From TMP-24 sp041397305 (GTDB lineage: Bacteria; Pseudomonadota; Alphaproteobacteria; Rhodobacterales; Rhodobacteraceae), in contig JAWKWX010000003.1 in the NCBI GenBank assembly GCA_041397305.1, forward strand, positions 124,001-188,000: 64,000 nucleotides of DNA, written 5' to 3'. The notes under the pieces are model-generated. The model was given only the letters and a program-made list of their open reading frames with translations. It did no database searches and had not been told where the DNA came from. Below, piece by piece: positions 50,872 through 60,449 of this stretch. The translations under genes were made by a program, and so were the position numbers. The stretch's first letter is position 1, and each line of letters begins with the position of its first letter.

Positions 50872-51969
50872 CTACGCGTTGAAAAGGAAGTGCAGGACGT
50901 CGCCGTCCTTCACTTCATAGCTCTTGCCCTCGACCCGGAACTTGCCCGCCTCGCGCGCGCCTGCCTCGCCGTTTCCGGTGACATAGTCATCATAGGCAAT
51001 CGTCTCGGCGCGGATGAAGCCGCGTTCGAAATCGCCGTGAATGACACCTGCCGCCTGCGGCGCGAGCGTGCCCTTCTCGATCGTCCAGGCGCGGGCCTCC
51101 TTCGGCCCCACGGTGAAATAGGTCTGCAGCCCCAGAAGGTCATACCCCGCGCGGATCAGCCGGTCGAGGCCCGCCTCGTGCAGGCCCATCTCCTCCAGAA
51201 ACATCGCCGCATCCGCGGCGGGCATCTGCGCCAGCTCTTCCTCGATCTTGGCCGAGATCACCACATGGCCCGCGCCCTGCCGCTTCGCCATCTCTGCGAC
51301 GCGGGCGGACTGGCTGTTGCCGGTCGCGGCCGAGGCTTCCTCGACATTGCAGACGAACAGAACGGGTTTCGAGGTCAGAAGCTGCAGCATCTCCCAGGCT
51401 TTCCGGTCCTCGTCCGTCACCTTCACGGTACGCGCAGGCTGGCCGTTTTCCAGCACGGAGAGGGCGGCCTTCATCAGCCGTTCCTGCGCCACGGCCTCCT
51501 TGTCGCCGCCCTTGATCTTGCGGGCGATATTGGCCAGCCGCCGCTCGATGCTCTCCATGTCGGCGATCATCAGCTCTGTCTCGATCGTCTCGGCATCCGC
51601 CACCGGGTCGATCCGGCCCTCGACATGGGTGACATCGCCATCCTCGAAACAGCGCAGCACATGGGCGATCGCATCAACCTCGCGGATATTCGCCAGGAAC
51701 TGGTTGCCAAGCCCTTCCCCCTTCGAGGCGCCGCGCACCAGGCCCGCGATATCGACGAAGGTGATCCGCGTGGGGATGATCTGCTTCGACCCCGCGATCG
51801 CCGCAAGCCGGTCGAGCCGCGCGTCGGGCACCGCCACCTCGCCCACGTTCGGTTCGATCGTGCAGAAGGGAAAGTTCGCCGCCTGCGCCGCCGCCGTGCG
51901 GGTCAGGGCGTTGAAAAGGGTCGACTTGCCGACATTCGGCAGACCGACGATACCCATCCTGAAACCCAT
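50872..51969 (-). CDS. ychF: Redox-regulated ATPase YchF
   Basis: A 365-residue OBG-family P-loop protein that prefers ATP and binds ribosomes. It starts MGFRMGIVGLPNVGKSTLFNALT with G1 at residues 9-16, then NFPFCTIEPNVGEV, G3 DIAGLVRGASKGEGLGNQFLANIREVDAI and the C-terminal TGS domain (GVIHGDFERGFIRAETIAYDDYV, VEGKSYEVKDGDVLHFLFN). The protein is normal in length and highly conserved. Confidence 0.96.
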   Translation of the reverse strand: MGFRMGIVGLPNVGKSTLFNALTRTAAAQAANFPFCTIEPNVGEVAVPDARLDRLAAIAGSKQIIPTRITFVDIAGLVRGASKGEGLGNQFLANIREVDAIAHVLRCFEDGDVTHVEGRIDPVADAETIETELMIADMESIERRLANIARKIKGGDKEAVAQERLMKAALSVLENGQPARTVKVTDEDRKAWEMLQLLTSKPVLFVCNVEEASAATGNSQSARVAEMAKRQGAGHVVISAKIEEELAQMPAADAAMFLEEMGLHEAGLDRLIRAGYDLLGLQTYFTVGPKEARAWTIEKGTLAPQAAGVIHGDFERGFIRAETIAYDDYVTGNGEAGAREAGKFRVEGKSYEVKDGDVLHFLFNA

Positions 51970-52056
51970 GCCACGCTCCCGTTGAAAGACTGGAGCGATC
52001 TAGTGCAGCGGGCGCGAATATGGAAGACGTTTCGTCAGCTGCCGACGCGAGCCGCC

Positions 52057-53103
52057 CTAGCTTTCCTCCCATCGGCTCTGCTTGCGTCGGCTGACATCCC
52101 GCGTCAGGCGTCCGAATTGCCGCGAACGGGCACGGAGTTCGGCAGCGGAGGCACTGTTCCAGCTGTCCTCGCGCTGAAGCTTCTGCCACCGCCTCAGGCG
52201 GTCGGGGTCGATCTGGTTCGCCTCGATCGCCGCGCGAATGGCGCAGCCGGGCTCGGTCTCGTGTCGGCAATCCGAAAAGCGGCACAGGCGGGCGGTCTCC
52301 ACCAGTTCGGCAAAGGTTGCGTCGATCCCTTCGGCTACATCCGTCAGCCGCAATTCCCGCATGCCCGGCGTGTCGATCAGCCAGCCACCCCCGGCAACGG
52401 GCAACAGGGATCGCGCGGTGGTCGTGTGCCGACCCTTCGCGTCATCTTCCCGGATCGCACCGGTCGCCAGCCTGCGGCCGATCAGCGCCCCGGCAAGCGT
52501 CGACTTGCCGACCCCCGAGGAGCCGAGAAAGCACAGCGTGCGTCCCGTGCCGCACCAGGGGGCGAGTCTTTCCGAGGCATCCGGTGCCAGGGCATCGACC
52601 GCCAGTGCCGCAACGTCCCGCGCGACCGTTCGCAGCCTGTCCAGATAGGGCCCCGGGTCGTCAAGGTCCGCCTTGGTCAGAACGATCACCGGCTCGATGC
52701 CACCGCCATGGATCAGCGCCAGATAGCGCTCGATCCGGGCGATGTTGAAATCGGCGTTGCACGATGTCGTCACGAAGACGGTATCGACATTCGCGGCGAT
52801 CAGCTGCTCGCGCGCGGTCTCCCCCGCCGCACGCCGGGCAAGACGGGTCGAACGTTCAAGCAGACGGTCGGCCACAAGGTTCGCCTCGTCGCAGATCAGC
52901 CAGTCACCGACCGCGACTGCACCTGCGGACAGGTCGGGCGGCAACATCAGCGCGAGCGGCCCCTTGGCCGACAGGACGAGAAGCCGGTCGCGGTGTACCT
53001 CTGCCACGCGCGCCGGCAGGCGGGTCTCAAGCTCCTCGATCGAGAGCTGGCCGAGCCATCGGTTGCTCCAGCCAAGATCGGCAAGCGTCGGAAATGAAGT
53101 CAT
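52057..53103 (-). CDS. rsgA: Ribosome small subunit-dependent GTPase A
   Basis: A 348-residue circularly permuted GTPase for late 30S maturation. Motif order is G4 LTKADLDD, G1 GSSGVGKSTL, G3 DTPGMREL, then a zinc knuckle CRFSDCRHETEPGCAI. An OB fold precedes the GTPase domain. The start MTSFPTLADLGWSNRW is chosen because GGGGA stands just before it and the longer frame to 53166 has no homology. A 13-codon ORF with a very strong ribosome site lies upstream on the same strand. Confidence 0.93.
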   Translation of the reverse strand: MTSFPTLADLGWSNRWLGQLSIEELETRLPARVAEVHRDRLLVLSAKGPLALMLPPDLSAGAVAVGDWLICDEANLVADRLLERSTRLARRAAGETAREQLIAANVDTVFVTTSCNADFNIARIERYLALIHGGGIEPVIVLTKADLDDPGPYLDRLRTVARDVAALAVDALAPDASERLAPWCGTGRTLCFLGSSGVGKSTLAGALIGRRLATGAIREDDAKGRHTTTARSLLPVAGGGWLIDTPGMRELRLTDVAEGIDATFAELVETARLCRFSDCRHETEPGCAIRAAIEANQIDPDRLRRWQKLQREDSWNSASAAELRARSRQFGRLTRDVSRRKQSRWEES

Positions 53104-53190
53104 GGGAATCCCCTGAAACATGTCTGGTCGGCCCTGCGCGGCATGCGCGGCGGCCGGACGGCTCATCGGGGCTGCGATAAGGTCAATGCC

Positions 53191-53232
53191 TCAGCGGCGC
53201 GCCCCGGCGCGGTGAATGACACTGGTCTGCAT
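53191..53232 (-). CDS. Possible 13-residue leader peptide upstream of rsgA
   Basis: ATG CAG ACC begins a 13-codon frame (MQTSVIHRAGARR) that follows GGAGGAGGA, nearly ideal pairing to 16S rRNA, with 5 bases between. No longer gene fits there. The stop is 88 bases from the rsgA start, so it may be a leader peptide or an unrecognised short protein. Confidence 0.35.
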   Translation of the reverse strand: MQTSVIHRAGARR

Positions 53233-53395
53233 GACATCCTCCTCCGCCGGGTTCACATTCGGCGTGACAGTATCCCGATCGCGACGGCCCGGCAAGCCCG
53301 GTCCCGGCAGGCCGCCAGGCCGCCCCTGTCCCAAGCCCCATTGATTTTCGGTCCGCTTTTCTGCACTACCCCGACAAAGCAGTTGGAGTTGCCGC

Positions 53396-54187
53396 ATGAC
53401 CCGGATCGAAGCCAAGTTTGCCGCCCTCGGAACCAAGGGGCGCAAGGCTTTCGTCGCCTATATCATGGCGGGCGATCCCGATCTCGCGACCTCGCTCGAG
53501 CTGATGAAGGGGCTGCCCTCGGCCGGTGTGGATGTGATCGAGCTTGGCATGCCCTTCACCGATCCGATGGCGGATGGCCCGACGATCCAGCTTGCCGGGC
53601 AGCGCGCGCTCGAAGGCGGCCAGACGCTGCAGAAGACGCTCGACATGGTGGCCGAATTCCGCAAGGGCGACGATGCGACGCCCATCGTGATGATGGGCTA
53701 TTACAATCCGATCTATTCGCGCGGCGTCGACACTTTCCTGAAGGATGCCGGGGCCGCCGGGGTGGACGGGCTGATCGTCGTCGACCTGCCGCCCGAGGAA
53801 GATGAGGAACTCTGCATCCCCGCCCAGAAGGCCGGGCTGAATTTCATCCGCCTTGCCACCCCCACCACGGACGACAAGCGCCTGCCGAAGGTGCTGCAGA
53901 ACACCTCGGGCTTCGTCTATTACGTCTCGATCACCGGCATCACCGGCGCCGCCGCCGCCCAGGCGGGCGATGTCGGCCCCGAGGTCGCCCGTATCAAGGC
54001 CGCCACCGATCTGCCGGTCATCGTCGGCTTCGGCATCCGCACGCCCGAAAGCGCGCGCGCCATCGCTTCGGTTGCCGACGGGGCGGTGGTGGGATCGGCC
54101 ATCGTGAAGATGGTCGAGGAAAAGCGCCCGGTGCCCGAAATCCTCGCCTTCGTGAAGGGCCTCGCCGACGGCGCGCATTCGGCCTGA
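53396..54187 (+). CDS. trpA: Tryptophan synthase alpha subunit
   Basis: It splits indole-3-glycerol phosphate, passing indole to TrpB. The 263-residue TIM barrel has AYIMAGDPDLATSLELMKGL, VIELGMPFTDPMADGPTIQLA (catalytic Glu in ELGMPF and Asp in DPMADGP), MGYYNPI and the phosphate loop VGFGIRTPESA followed by GAVVGSAIV. The trpB gene is not adjacent here. Confidence 0.95.
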   Translation: MTRIEAKFAALGTKGRKAFVAYIMAGDPDLATSLELMKGLPSAGVDVIELGMPFTDPMADGPTIQLAGQRALEGGQTLQKTLDMVAEFRKGDDATPIVMMGYYNPIYSRGVDTFLKDAGAAGVDGLIVVDLPPEEDEELCIPAQKAGLNFIRLATPTTDDKRLPKVLQNTSGFVYYVSITGITGAAAAQAGDVGPEVARIKAATDLPVIVGFGIRTPESARAIASVADGAVVGSAIVKMVEEKRPVPEILAFVKGLADGAHSA

Positions 54188-54233
54188 CCGCCGGAAGCCC
54201 GCGCACCAGCTACAACCGCTGCCCCACCCGTGT

Positions 54234-54256
54234 GGCTTTCGCGCCTCGCGAAAGCC
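54234..54256 (+). terminator. Hairpin downstream of trpA
   Basis: GGCTTTCGCG and CGCGAAAGCC form a perfect 10-bp stem with loop CCT, 47 bases after the trpA stop. No T tract follows, so it is a probable transcript end or 3'-protecting structure. Confidence 0.45.
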
Positions 54257-54353
54257 GCGAGAGATTGGCTTGCGCCCGGAACGGGCGCTCCGCCGGATCA
54301 CCGCCGCTCTGGAACTGTGGACGCACGCCAAAAGGCATTGCGCGAAATCTTTA

Positions 54354-54380
54354 AAATTGGTAATCGAAAATTACCAATTT
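54354..54380. promoter_or_regulatory. LldR/PdhR-type palindromic operator before lldD
   Basis: AAATTGGTAAT and ATTACCAATTT are perfect 11-bp arms around CGAAA, in otherwise GC-rich DNA. The AATTGGT...ACCAATT core is the operator class of LldR/PdhR-family GntR regulators that sense lactate or pyruvate. It ends 13 bases before the lldD ATG. Confidence 0.65.
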
Positions 54381-54393
54381 GTCGGAGCCGCCC

Positions 54394-55557
54394 ATGCCCG
54401 TGATCACCTGCATCGACGATCTGAAGAAACTGCACCGCCGCCGCGCACCGAAGATGTTCTTCGATTATTGCGAAAGCGGCAGCTATACCGAGCAGACCTT
54501 CCGGGAAAATACCTCCGATTTCTCCGAGATCCGGCTGAAGCAGAAAGTCGCGGTCGATATGCTTGGCCGGACGACCGAAACCACGATGCTTGGGCAAAAG
54601 GTCGCGATGCCGCTGGCACTGGCGCCCGTCGGCATGGCGGGCATGCAATGCGCGGACGGCGAGATCAAGGCGGCGCGCGCGGCCGAACGATTCGGCGTGC
54701 CCTTCACGCTGTCGACCATGTCGATCTGCTCGATCGAGGATATCGCCGCCCATACGAGCGCGCCCTTCTGGTTCCAGCTCTATGTGATGAAGGACGAGGA
54801 TTTCGTGGCCGCCGCCATCGAGCGCGCGAAACGCGCCGGATGCTCGGCGCTCGTCCTCACGCTCGACCTGCAGATTCTCGGCCAGCGTCACAAGGATCTG
54901 AAGAACGGCCTGACGGCACCACCGCGCCTCACGCTGAAGAACCTGATCAACCTCGCCACCAAGCCGCGCTGGGTCGCGGGCATGGCAATGACGCGGCGCC
55001 ATACGTTCCGCAATATCGTCGGTCACGCGAAGGGCGTGGGCGACCTGCGGTCCCTGATGAGCTGGACGAACGAGCAGTTCGACCCGCAGCTCGACTGGGG
55101 CAAGATCGCGAAGATCCGCGACATGTGGGGCGGCAAGATGATCCTCAAAGGGATACTGGACCCCGACGACGCCCGCCGCGCGGCGGATTTCGGCGCCGAT
55201 GCGATCCTGGTGTCCAACCATGGCGGGCGGCAGCTTGACGGCGCACTCTCCTCGATCCGCATCCTGCCCGAGATCGTGAAAGCGGTCGGCGACCGGACGG
55301 AGATCTATCTCGACAGCGGGGTCCGGTCGGGGCAGGACATATTGAAAGCGGTAGCGATGGGCGCCCGCGCCTGCTTCATCGGCCGGTCCTACATCTACGG
55401 CCTCGGCGCGATGGGCGAGAAGGGCGTGACGAAGGCGCTCGACATCCTGCAGAAGGAGTTCGATATCACCATGGCGCTCTGCGGTGAAAAGTCGCCCGCG
55501 GCCCTTGGACGCCACAACCTTCTGATCCCGAAAGGGTTCGAGGATCGCTACGCCTGA
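54394..55557 (+). CDS. lldD: L-lactate dehydrogenase (FMN-dependent, quinone-linked)
   Basis: A 387-residue alpha-hydroxy-acid oxidase-family TIM barrel that oxidises L-lactate to pyruvate at the membrane. It starts MPVITCIDDLKKLHRRRAPKMFFDYCESGSYTEQTFREN, has LALAPVGMAGM, WFQLYVMKD, LTLDLQILGQRHKDLKNG and the catalytic His/FMN segment ILVSNHGGRQLDGA, then DSGVRSGQDILKAVAMGARA. GGAG lies 7 bases before the ATG. The related mandelate or glycolate oxidases cannot be excluded, but the operator supports lactate. Confidence 0.9.
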   Translation: MPVITCIDDLKKLHRRRAPKMFFDYCESGSYTEQTFRENTSDFSEIRLKQKVAVDMLGRTTETTMLGQKVAMPLALAPVGMAGMQCADGEIKAARAAERFGVPFTLSTMSICSIEDIAAHTSAPFWFQLYVMKDEDFVAAAIERAKRAGCSALVLTLDLQILGQRHKDLKNGLTAPPRLTLKNLINLATKPRWVAGMAMTRRHTFRNIVGHAKGVGDLRSLMSWTNEQFDPQLDWGKIAKIRDMWGGKMILKGILDPDDARRAADFGADAILVSNHGGRQLDGALSSIRILPEIVKAVGDRTEIYLDSGVRSGQDILKAVAMGARACFIGRSYIYGLGAMGEKGVTKALDILQKEFDITMALCGEKSPAALGRHNLLIPKGFEDRYA

Positions 55558-56711
55558 GCGCCCGCCCTCGCGGGACTGCGCCCCAGAAGCGTGACGGCAG
55601 GCAGGACCGCGACCAGCAGAAGCGCGATCAGGAGGAAGGCAGCGCGCAGGCCCGCCAGCTCCGACACCTGCCCCATCAGCGTCGGGCCGACGAAAAAGCC
55701 GGTGAAGCCGATCATCCAGGCACGCGAGATCGCCCAGCCCCGGTCGGCGGCACGCACGCGCTTGCCCAGAAGCGAATTGACCGATGGCACCGCGACCGCG
55801 ACGCCCAGACCCAGAAACGCCACGCCCGCAAGGGCCAGCGCAACCGAGGGCGCAAGCGCCAGAAGCGTTGCACCGGCAATTCCGACAAGCGTCGAGGCGA
55901 AGATCAGACCGGCCTCGCCCAGCCTCTGCGCCGCAATCTGCCCCGAAAGCCGCCCGATCCCCATGGTCAGGCCCAGCATCATCGGGCCGAAGCCGCCATT
56001 GCCGGCAGCCCCGCCCAATGTGCGTTCGATATGCAGCGCCGACCAGCTGTCGCAGGCGTTCTCGGCCACGAAAGTGATGAAGAGAACCGCCGCCGCGAGG
56101 GCAACCGGCCGTGCCAGGCCGACATGCCCGCCCATGTCGGCCTCCGTCTTGGCAACCGCCCAGTCATGCGCCTCGCGCATGATCCAGCCTAGCGCGAGGA
56201 TCGCCGCCGCAAAGACCGGGAAGGCGGAAGCGGCGGGCACCGCCTCGCGCCGCAACAGGCTCGCCACAAGGGCCGCCGCCGCGAAGGCAAAGGAAAAGGC
56301 GGCGTGGTTGACATTCATCAGATGCCGCCCGCTCTGCTCCTCCAGATCCGAAATGCGCATGTTCGAGCCGATATCGACGAGCGCGACGGCGGAGCCCATG
56401 AAGAACAGCGCGGCCGCCAGTGCGGGCACGGTCGTGGACAGAAGCGGCAGGAAATAGGCAAGCGCAAGAAGAACGGCCGCAACGGGCAGAAGGCGGCGAC
56501 CGAAACGCCCTGCCAGGGCGGGTGCAAAATACATCGCCACGATGCCCCCGGCCGCCGGCGCCAGCAGCGCCGCGCCGAAGGCCGCGTCGCTTGCCCCGAC
56601 CGCTGCCTTGATCTCGGGCACATAGGCCGCGAAGCCGCCCCAGAAGACGCCGACCGATGCAAGTCCCGCCATCGGCGCGCGTGACAATCTCATGGCCTCA
56701 TAGATAGACAT
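55548..56711 (-). CDS. MFS transporter
   Basis: A 387-residue carrier with about 12 membrane helices, starting MSIYEAMRLSRAPMAGLASVGVFWGGFAAYVPEIKAAVGASDAAFGAALLAPAAGG. The loop between helices 2 and 3 has LAGRFGRRLLP, a reduced MFS motif A. A second homologous half follows the HDWAVAKTEADMGG loop. Relatives include fucose- or YbjJ-like carriers; the substrate is unknown. Its end overlaps that of lldD by 10 bases in convergent orientation. A longer open frame to 57629 runs into the next gene. Confidence 0.85.
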   Translation of the reverse strand: MSIYEAMRLSRAPMAGLASVGVFWGGFAAYVPEIKAAVGASDAAFGAALLAPAAGGIVAMYFAPALAGRFGRRLLPVAAVLLALAYFLPLLSTTVPALAAALFFMGSAVALVDIGSNMRISDLEEQSGRHLMNVNHAAFSFAFAAAALVASLLRREAVPAASAFPVFAAAILALGWIMREAHDWAVAKTEADMGGHVGLARPVALAAAVLFITFVAENACDSWSALHIERTLGGAAGNGGFGPMMLGLTMGIGRLSGQIAAQRLGEAGLIFASTLVGIAGATLLALAPSVALALAGVAFLGLGVAVAVPSVNSLLGKRVRAADRGWAISRAWMIGFTGFFVGPTLMGQVSELAGLRAAFLLIALLLVAVLPAVTLLGRSPARAGAQA

Positions 56712-56800
56712 GCGCACCTCCGCCCCGCCACTGGCTATCCCGGAAATCGGCACGCCGCAACGGGGGGCAAGGCGGCACGGTTGCCGCGACGAGCCCCGCT

Positions 56801-57741
56801 TCAGGGCAGGACATGCAGCCAGAACCAGACACTGAAGATCGACAGCGCCGTCGCCAGCAGCACCGCCGTCGCCGCCACCCGCTTTGCCACGCCATACATG
56901 TTGGCGAAAAGATAGGCATTGATGCCCGGCGCCATCGAGGCCGTCACAACGACCGAGCGTAGCGCCGCCGTATCGAGCCCGAAGACCCGCGTGCCCAGAA
57001 ACCAGCCGATGCCCGGATGCAGCAGCAAGGAACAAGAGGCGATCATCGCCACCAGCCGCAGATCGCCCTCCGGCCGGTAGCGCACCATCACTCCGCCAAG
57101 ACCGAAAAGCGCGGCCGGAAGCCCGGCACGCGCCAGCATGTCGATCCCGGCCCAGGCCGGTTCCGGCAAGGGATCGCCCGATAGGTTCACGGCGAACCCC
57201 GCGACAATGCCGATCACCAACGGGTTGGTGACGATCCCCCGGAATATCTGCCGCGCGATCTGGATGACCGGCAGGCCGATCCCATGGGCGCGCGTCAGTT
57301 CCATCATCGTGATCCCGAAGGTGGCGCGCGACGGCGCATGGATCGAGATGATCGCATAATTGCCTGCAAGCGCCCCGGTTCCATAGGCGCGTTCGGTGAT
57401 CGGCAGGCCCAGCAGCAGTGAATTGGAAAAGAGACAGGCAAAGCCGATCGCCACCGGCATCCGGCCCCGGCCGCCCGAAGAGGAACTGCGCGCCAAGTGT
57501 GCCCAACGCGAAACTGGCGAAGGCGCCCGTGTAGAATGAGATCATCAGCCCGGGGTCATAGGCGCTTGAAAGGTCAAGCTGCGCCACGCCCTTGAAGAGG
57601 AACGCAGGGCACCGCGAAATTCTGGGCAAACCGCATCAGCGCATCGACGGCGCCATCCTCGAAAGCCTCAGACGCGTGTGGCAAGATAGCCTGCCCCCAT
57701 CACCAGAAAGACCGGCAGGATGACTCGAACAGCGCCTGCAT
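56801..57741 (-). CDS. AEC family transporter, frameshifted near its N-terminus
   Basis: An auxin-efflux-carrier-type permease, many of which move malonate or malate. The open part (IGFACLFSNSLLLGLPITERAYG, AIISIHAPSRATFGITMMELTR, NPLVIGIVAGFAVNLSG, GLPAALFGLGGVMVRY, MAPGINAYLFANMYGVAKRVAATAVLLATALSIFSVWFWLHVLP) is intact to about 57450. The first 90 residues (MQALFE, VFLVMGAGYLA, GVAQLDLSSAYDPGLMISFYTGAFASFALGTLGAQFLF) are spread over three frames. This gene marks the left border of the second low-quality zone. The ATG overlaps the stop of the upstream gene. Confidence 0.83.
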
Positions 57742-58527
57742 CAGGCGTCCATCTCGATCACCATCCCGTCATAGGCGGCAGAGACATGAGGGGGCGTCTT
57801 GCCTGACCGCCGCATGATCCAGATCAGGCATGTTGGTCAGCACCGAAGTGGGCGGGTTTCATCCGCGCGATCCAGTCCAGCGACCTGTCGAAATGGAAAT
57901 GGTGTCGGATGCGGTTTGCGACGAAGCGCATCAAGAATCCAGACATCAAGCCCTTCCAGATATGGCAGCGCCGCGTCGGGGATGGCGGATGTCGGGCAGA
58001 TAGGCAAAGATCGCTGATCCGAAAGCCCATGCTCGATATCGCCATGCTCGACATGAAAAGGCCGGGCAGCCGGATGGGGTCCGCCCGCGCCGCTGATCTC
58101 GAACGGTCCCTTGATCGTGTGCATGTCGCAGATCGGCGGGTAGGCATCCTCGGGCCGTACGAACGCATAGCCGAACCGGTTGAAAAGCGCCTCCCGCGGG
58201 CGGATTTGGCCCAGACCGGCATATGGCGGCGGTTGAGGATCACCAACTGGCGGATATCGTCGAGCCCGTGGACATGATCGGCATGGCTGTGGGTATAGAC
58301 CACCGCACCGAGCGCCGAGACGCCAGCGTCGAGAAGTTGCGCGCGGCGATATCCGGCGAAGTGTCGATCAGACGGCCGTGCGGCCCTCGCCACTGACCCG
58401 TTCGACCAGAAGAACAGCGGGTCCGGCGGTTCTTGCCTGCAGGGTCGCAATCGGCCCAAAAGCCCGCCGATCCGCGCACGCCACCCGACGATCCGCAGCC
58501 AAGGATGGTGAAGCGAAGCCGCGCTAT
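57741..58527 (-). CDS. MBL-fold metallo-hydrolase, PhnP-like, frameshifted
   Basis: The N-terminus LRFTILGCGSSGGV with DCDPAGKNRRTRCS, then LIDTSPDIAAQLLDAGVSALGAVVYTHSHADHVHGLDDIRQL (HxHxDH metal site), YPPICDMHTI, GFRISDL, IPDAALPYLEGLDVWILDALRRKPHPTPFPF and SAAYDGMVIEMDA. This is the tRNase Z/PhnP branch that hydrolyses cyclic phosphodiesters, commonly found after tatD in this bacterial group. The true start codon is masked by error near 58527. Its last bases overlap the AEC gene start. Confidence 0.83.
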
Positions 58528-59350
58528 CTCAGGCGGCCTTCCATGGTGGACAGCTCGATGAAAAGGCGATCGAAATGGCGCCCGGTCTGTTTGGCGAACG
58601 CCTCCAGAGACAGGCCCATAAAGCCCCGCGCCGACCTTTGCCATATGCGCCATAGGCCGGTTCGTTCCGCCTGCCGCGATGGGGCGGCGGCGCCGGTGGG
58701 GCGCGTCGGTTTCCAGAAGCACCCGGTCGACCGGGGCGGCCGCAAAATGTCGCGCAGTTTCCGCGGCTTTCAGGAAGGCGGCAGTCCCGGACATGGAAAG
58801 ATAAAGCCGAGGTCGAGCGCGGCCCTGGCCGGTCCCGCGCCGGACGGCAGTGCATCACGCAGCTGTAGGCGCAGTTCCCATATTCCTCGGCAGGATCCGC
58901 GCCATGTCCTCATCCGCCGCGCGGGCATGGATGATCAGAGAGCGAGCCGCTCTGCGCGCCGCGCTCGATATGGATACGAAGGCTCGCCTGCTGAACGGCC
59001 GCGCTGTCGGCGGTGTAGTGATAGTCCAGCCCGGTCTCGCCGATCCCCGCATCTGGGATGGGCGGCGACGGAGAGAAGCCCTCGACCGTCATCGGCGGCT
59101 CTTCGGTCACGCTCATCGGATGGATGCGAAGAGGCGAGAACACATCCTCATGCGCCTCGGCGATGGCGCAGACCGTGTCGAGGTTCCGCTGGCGGGTGCA
59201 GATCGTCACCAGCCGGTGCGCACGCCCGCGCCCTTGCGCGGGCCGATGAAGCCCGCTCGCCCTCGAAATCGGGAAATCGAGATGGCAGTGGCTGTCGAAG
59301 TGATCAGCGGGAGGCTTGTCGGATATGTCTGGCCGGTCATCTTCGCTCAC
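58524..59350 (-). CDS. tatD: TatD family deoxyribonuclease, frameshifted
   Basis: A metal-dependent TIM-barrel nuclease. Its N-terminus MSEDDRPDISDKPPADHFDSHCHLDFP contains the metal motif DSHCHLD. Frames continue with LVTICTRQRNLDTVCAIAEAHEDVF, GIGETGLDYHYTADSAAVQQASLRIHIE, SLIIHARAADEDM, LYLSMSGTAAFLKAAETARHFAAAPVDRVLLETDAPHRR and MAHMAKVGAGLYG. The metal ligands ExGLDY, HxR and ETDAP are all recognised. It starts within the end of holB. Confidence 0.87.
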
Positions 59351-60449
59351 CTCGAGGCAAGCGTGCCTGCCGTACGTCGATCCTGAAGATCATATCGAGG
59401 AGAAGGGCGGCGGGGTCAAGGTTGACGGCACGCCGTGGCGGGCACCGAGGCGCCAAGCGTCTGGTGCAGATCGGCCCAGGCGCGGGCCGCGGCTGGGTGT
59501 GGGGGAAAGACGCGCCAGCGCACCCTCGCCCGGCGCGGCTTCCGGCCGCGGCCACGGTCACGCCCGCACGCGCGAGCCGGGCAAGGAAGGGATCCATAGT
59601 GCGAGGAGGTCGAGCCGGGTCTCCGCCCCGCCGCGCTGTGCCGCACTTTCGGCAAGCTTCGGAACCGCTGCGCGTCGAGACGCGGCAGGCTGGCGAAAAG
59701 CGGACGATCTCCTCATAGGCCGCAAGCCCGCCCTGATTGACAATGACAGGCGGACAAACTTCGCCATGACCGGCCGACCAGGACGAAAAGCCGCACCGCG
59801 TCCCCTTCCCTTGCGTGCTGCATTCAAGCGCGAGATCGCCGGGGACAAGCGGCGCAAGCTGGCTCGCGGCAGCGGAGCAGATCGGCAGAAGGCGCGAGGC
59901 TGGTGCTACGGCAAGGAGCATCACCCCCTGCGGCGGTTTCTCAACAGTTTCGAAGGGCGTGGCGGCGTGTTCCAATTCGTCCGCGCATCGACGATCACCA
60001 CCCGGCGACCTGCATCGGCGGAGGTAGAGATCAGGAAGCTTTTTCAGCTTCCTGACTTCATCCACCCTGATTTCGGCGGACAGCCGGTCGCCCTTGTCGT
60101 TCGGCCCGCGCCTGAGGACGAACAGCCCCGGCTCTGCCCGCCCGTATCCGCCGCTGCGGTTGGATGGTCAGCCCGGTGTCCAGCGTCACGGGCACGGGCG
60201 CAGGATCGCCGAACAACCCGCGTCCTCGTCGGGCGGCGTCGCCAGCAGAAAGCGCGCGATACGCCAGGCGAGCGTCGCCTTGCCCACGCCGCGCGGCCCG
60301 GTCAGAAGCCGGCCGTGATGCAGCCGCTACTGTCGCATAGGCTTCCAGGAAAGCCGCCTCCGCCGCGGCCTGACCGCAGGCCGTTCCGTCTCGCGCGGAG
60401 GTGCGGCGCGCTCGACCCGGTCGGGTTCGGGAAGCGTGGCCTCAGTCAT
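59337..60449 (-). CDS. holB: DNA polymerase III delta' subunit HolB, frameshifted
   Basis: AAA+ clamp-loader subunit. The ATG at 60449 starts MTEATLPEPDRVE. Then follow RLLTGPRGVGKATLAWRIARFLLA (Walker A), PDEDAGLFGDPAPVPVTLDTGLTIQP, MDEVRKLKKLPDLYL, VVIVDARDELEHAATNALLKLLEKPPQGVMLLAV (Walker B region, sensor) and PSRLLPTIRSR with the arginine finger region. The end is LDPAALLLDMIFRIDVRQARL. The start overlaps the tmk stop. The gene should be essential, so the frame breaks are most likely errors. Confidence 0.86.

Noticed and set aside
50890..53097. A 735-codon plus-strand frame over ychF and rsgA
   Set aside because: Both minus-strand genes show full GTPase motif sets; the plus frame shows none.
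56712..57629. Fusion of the MFS gene with upstream sequence into a 693-residue protein
   Set aside because: The extension reads through the AEC transporter in the wrong frame; the MFS start MSIYEAMRLS is natural.
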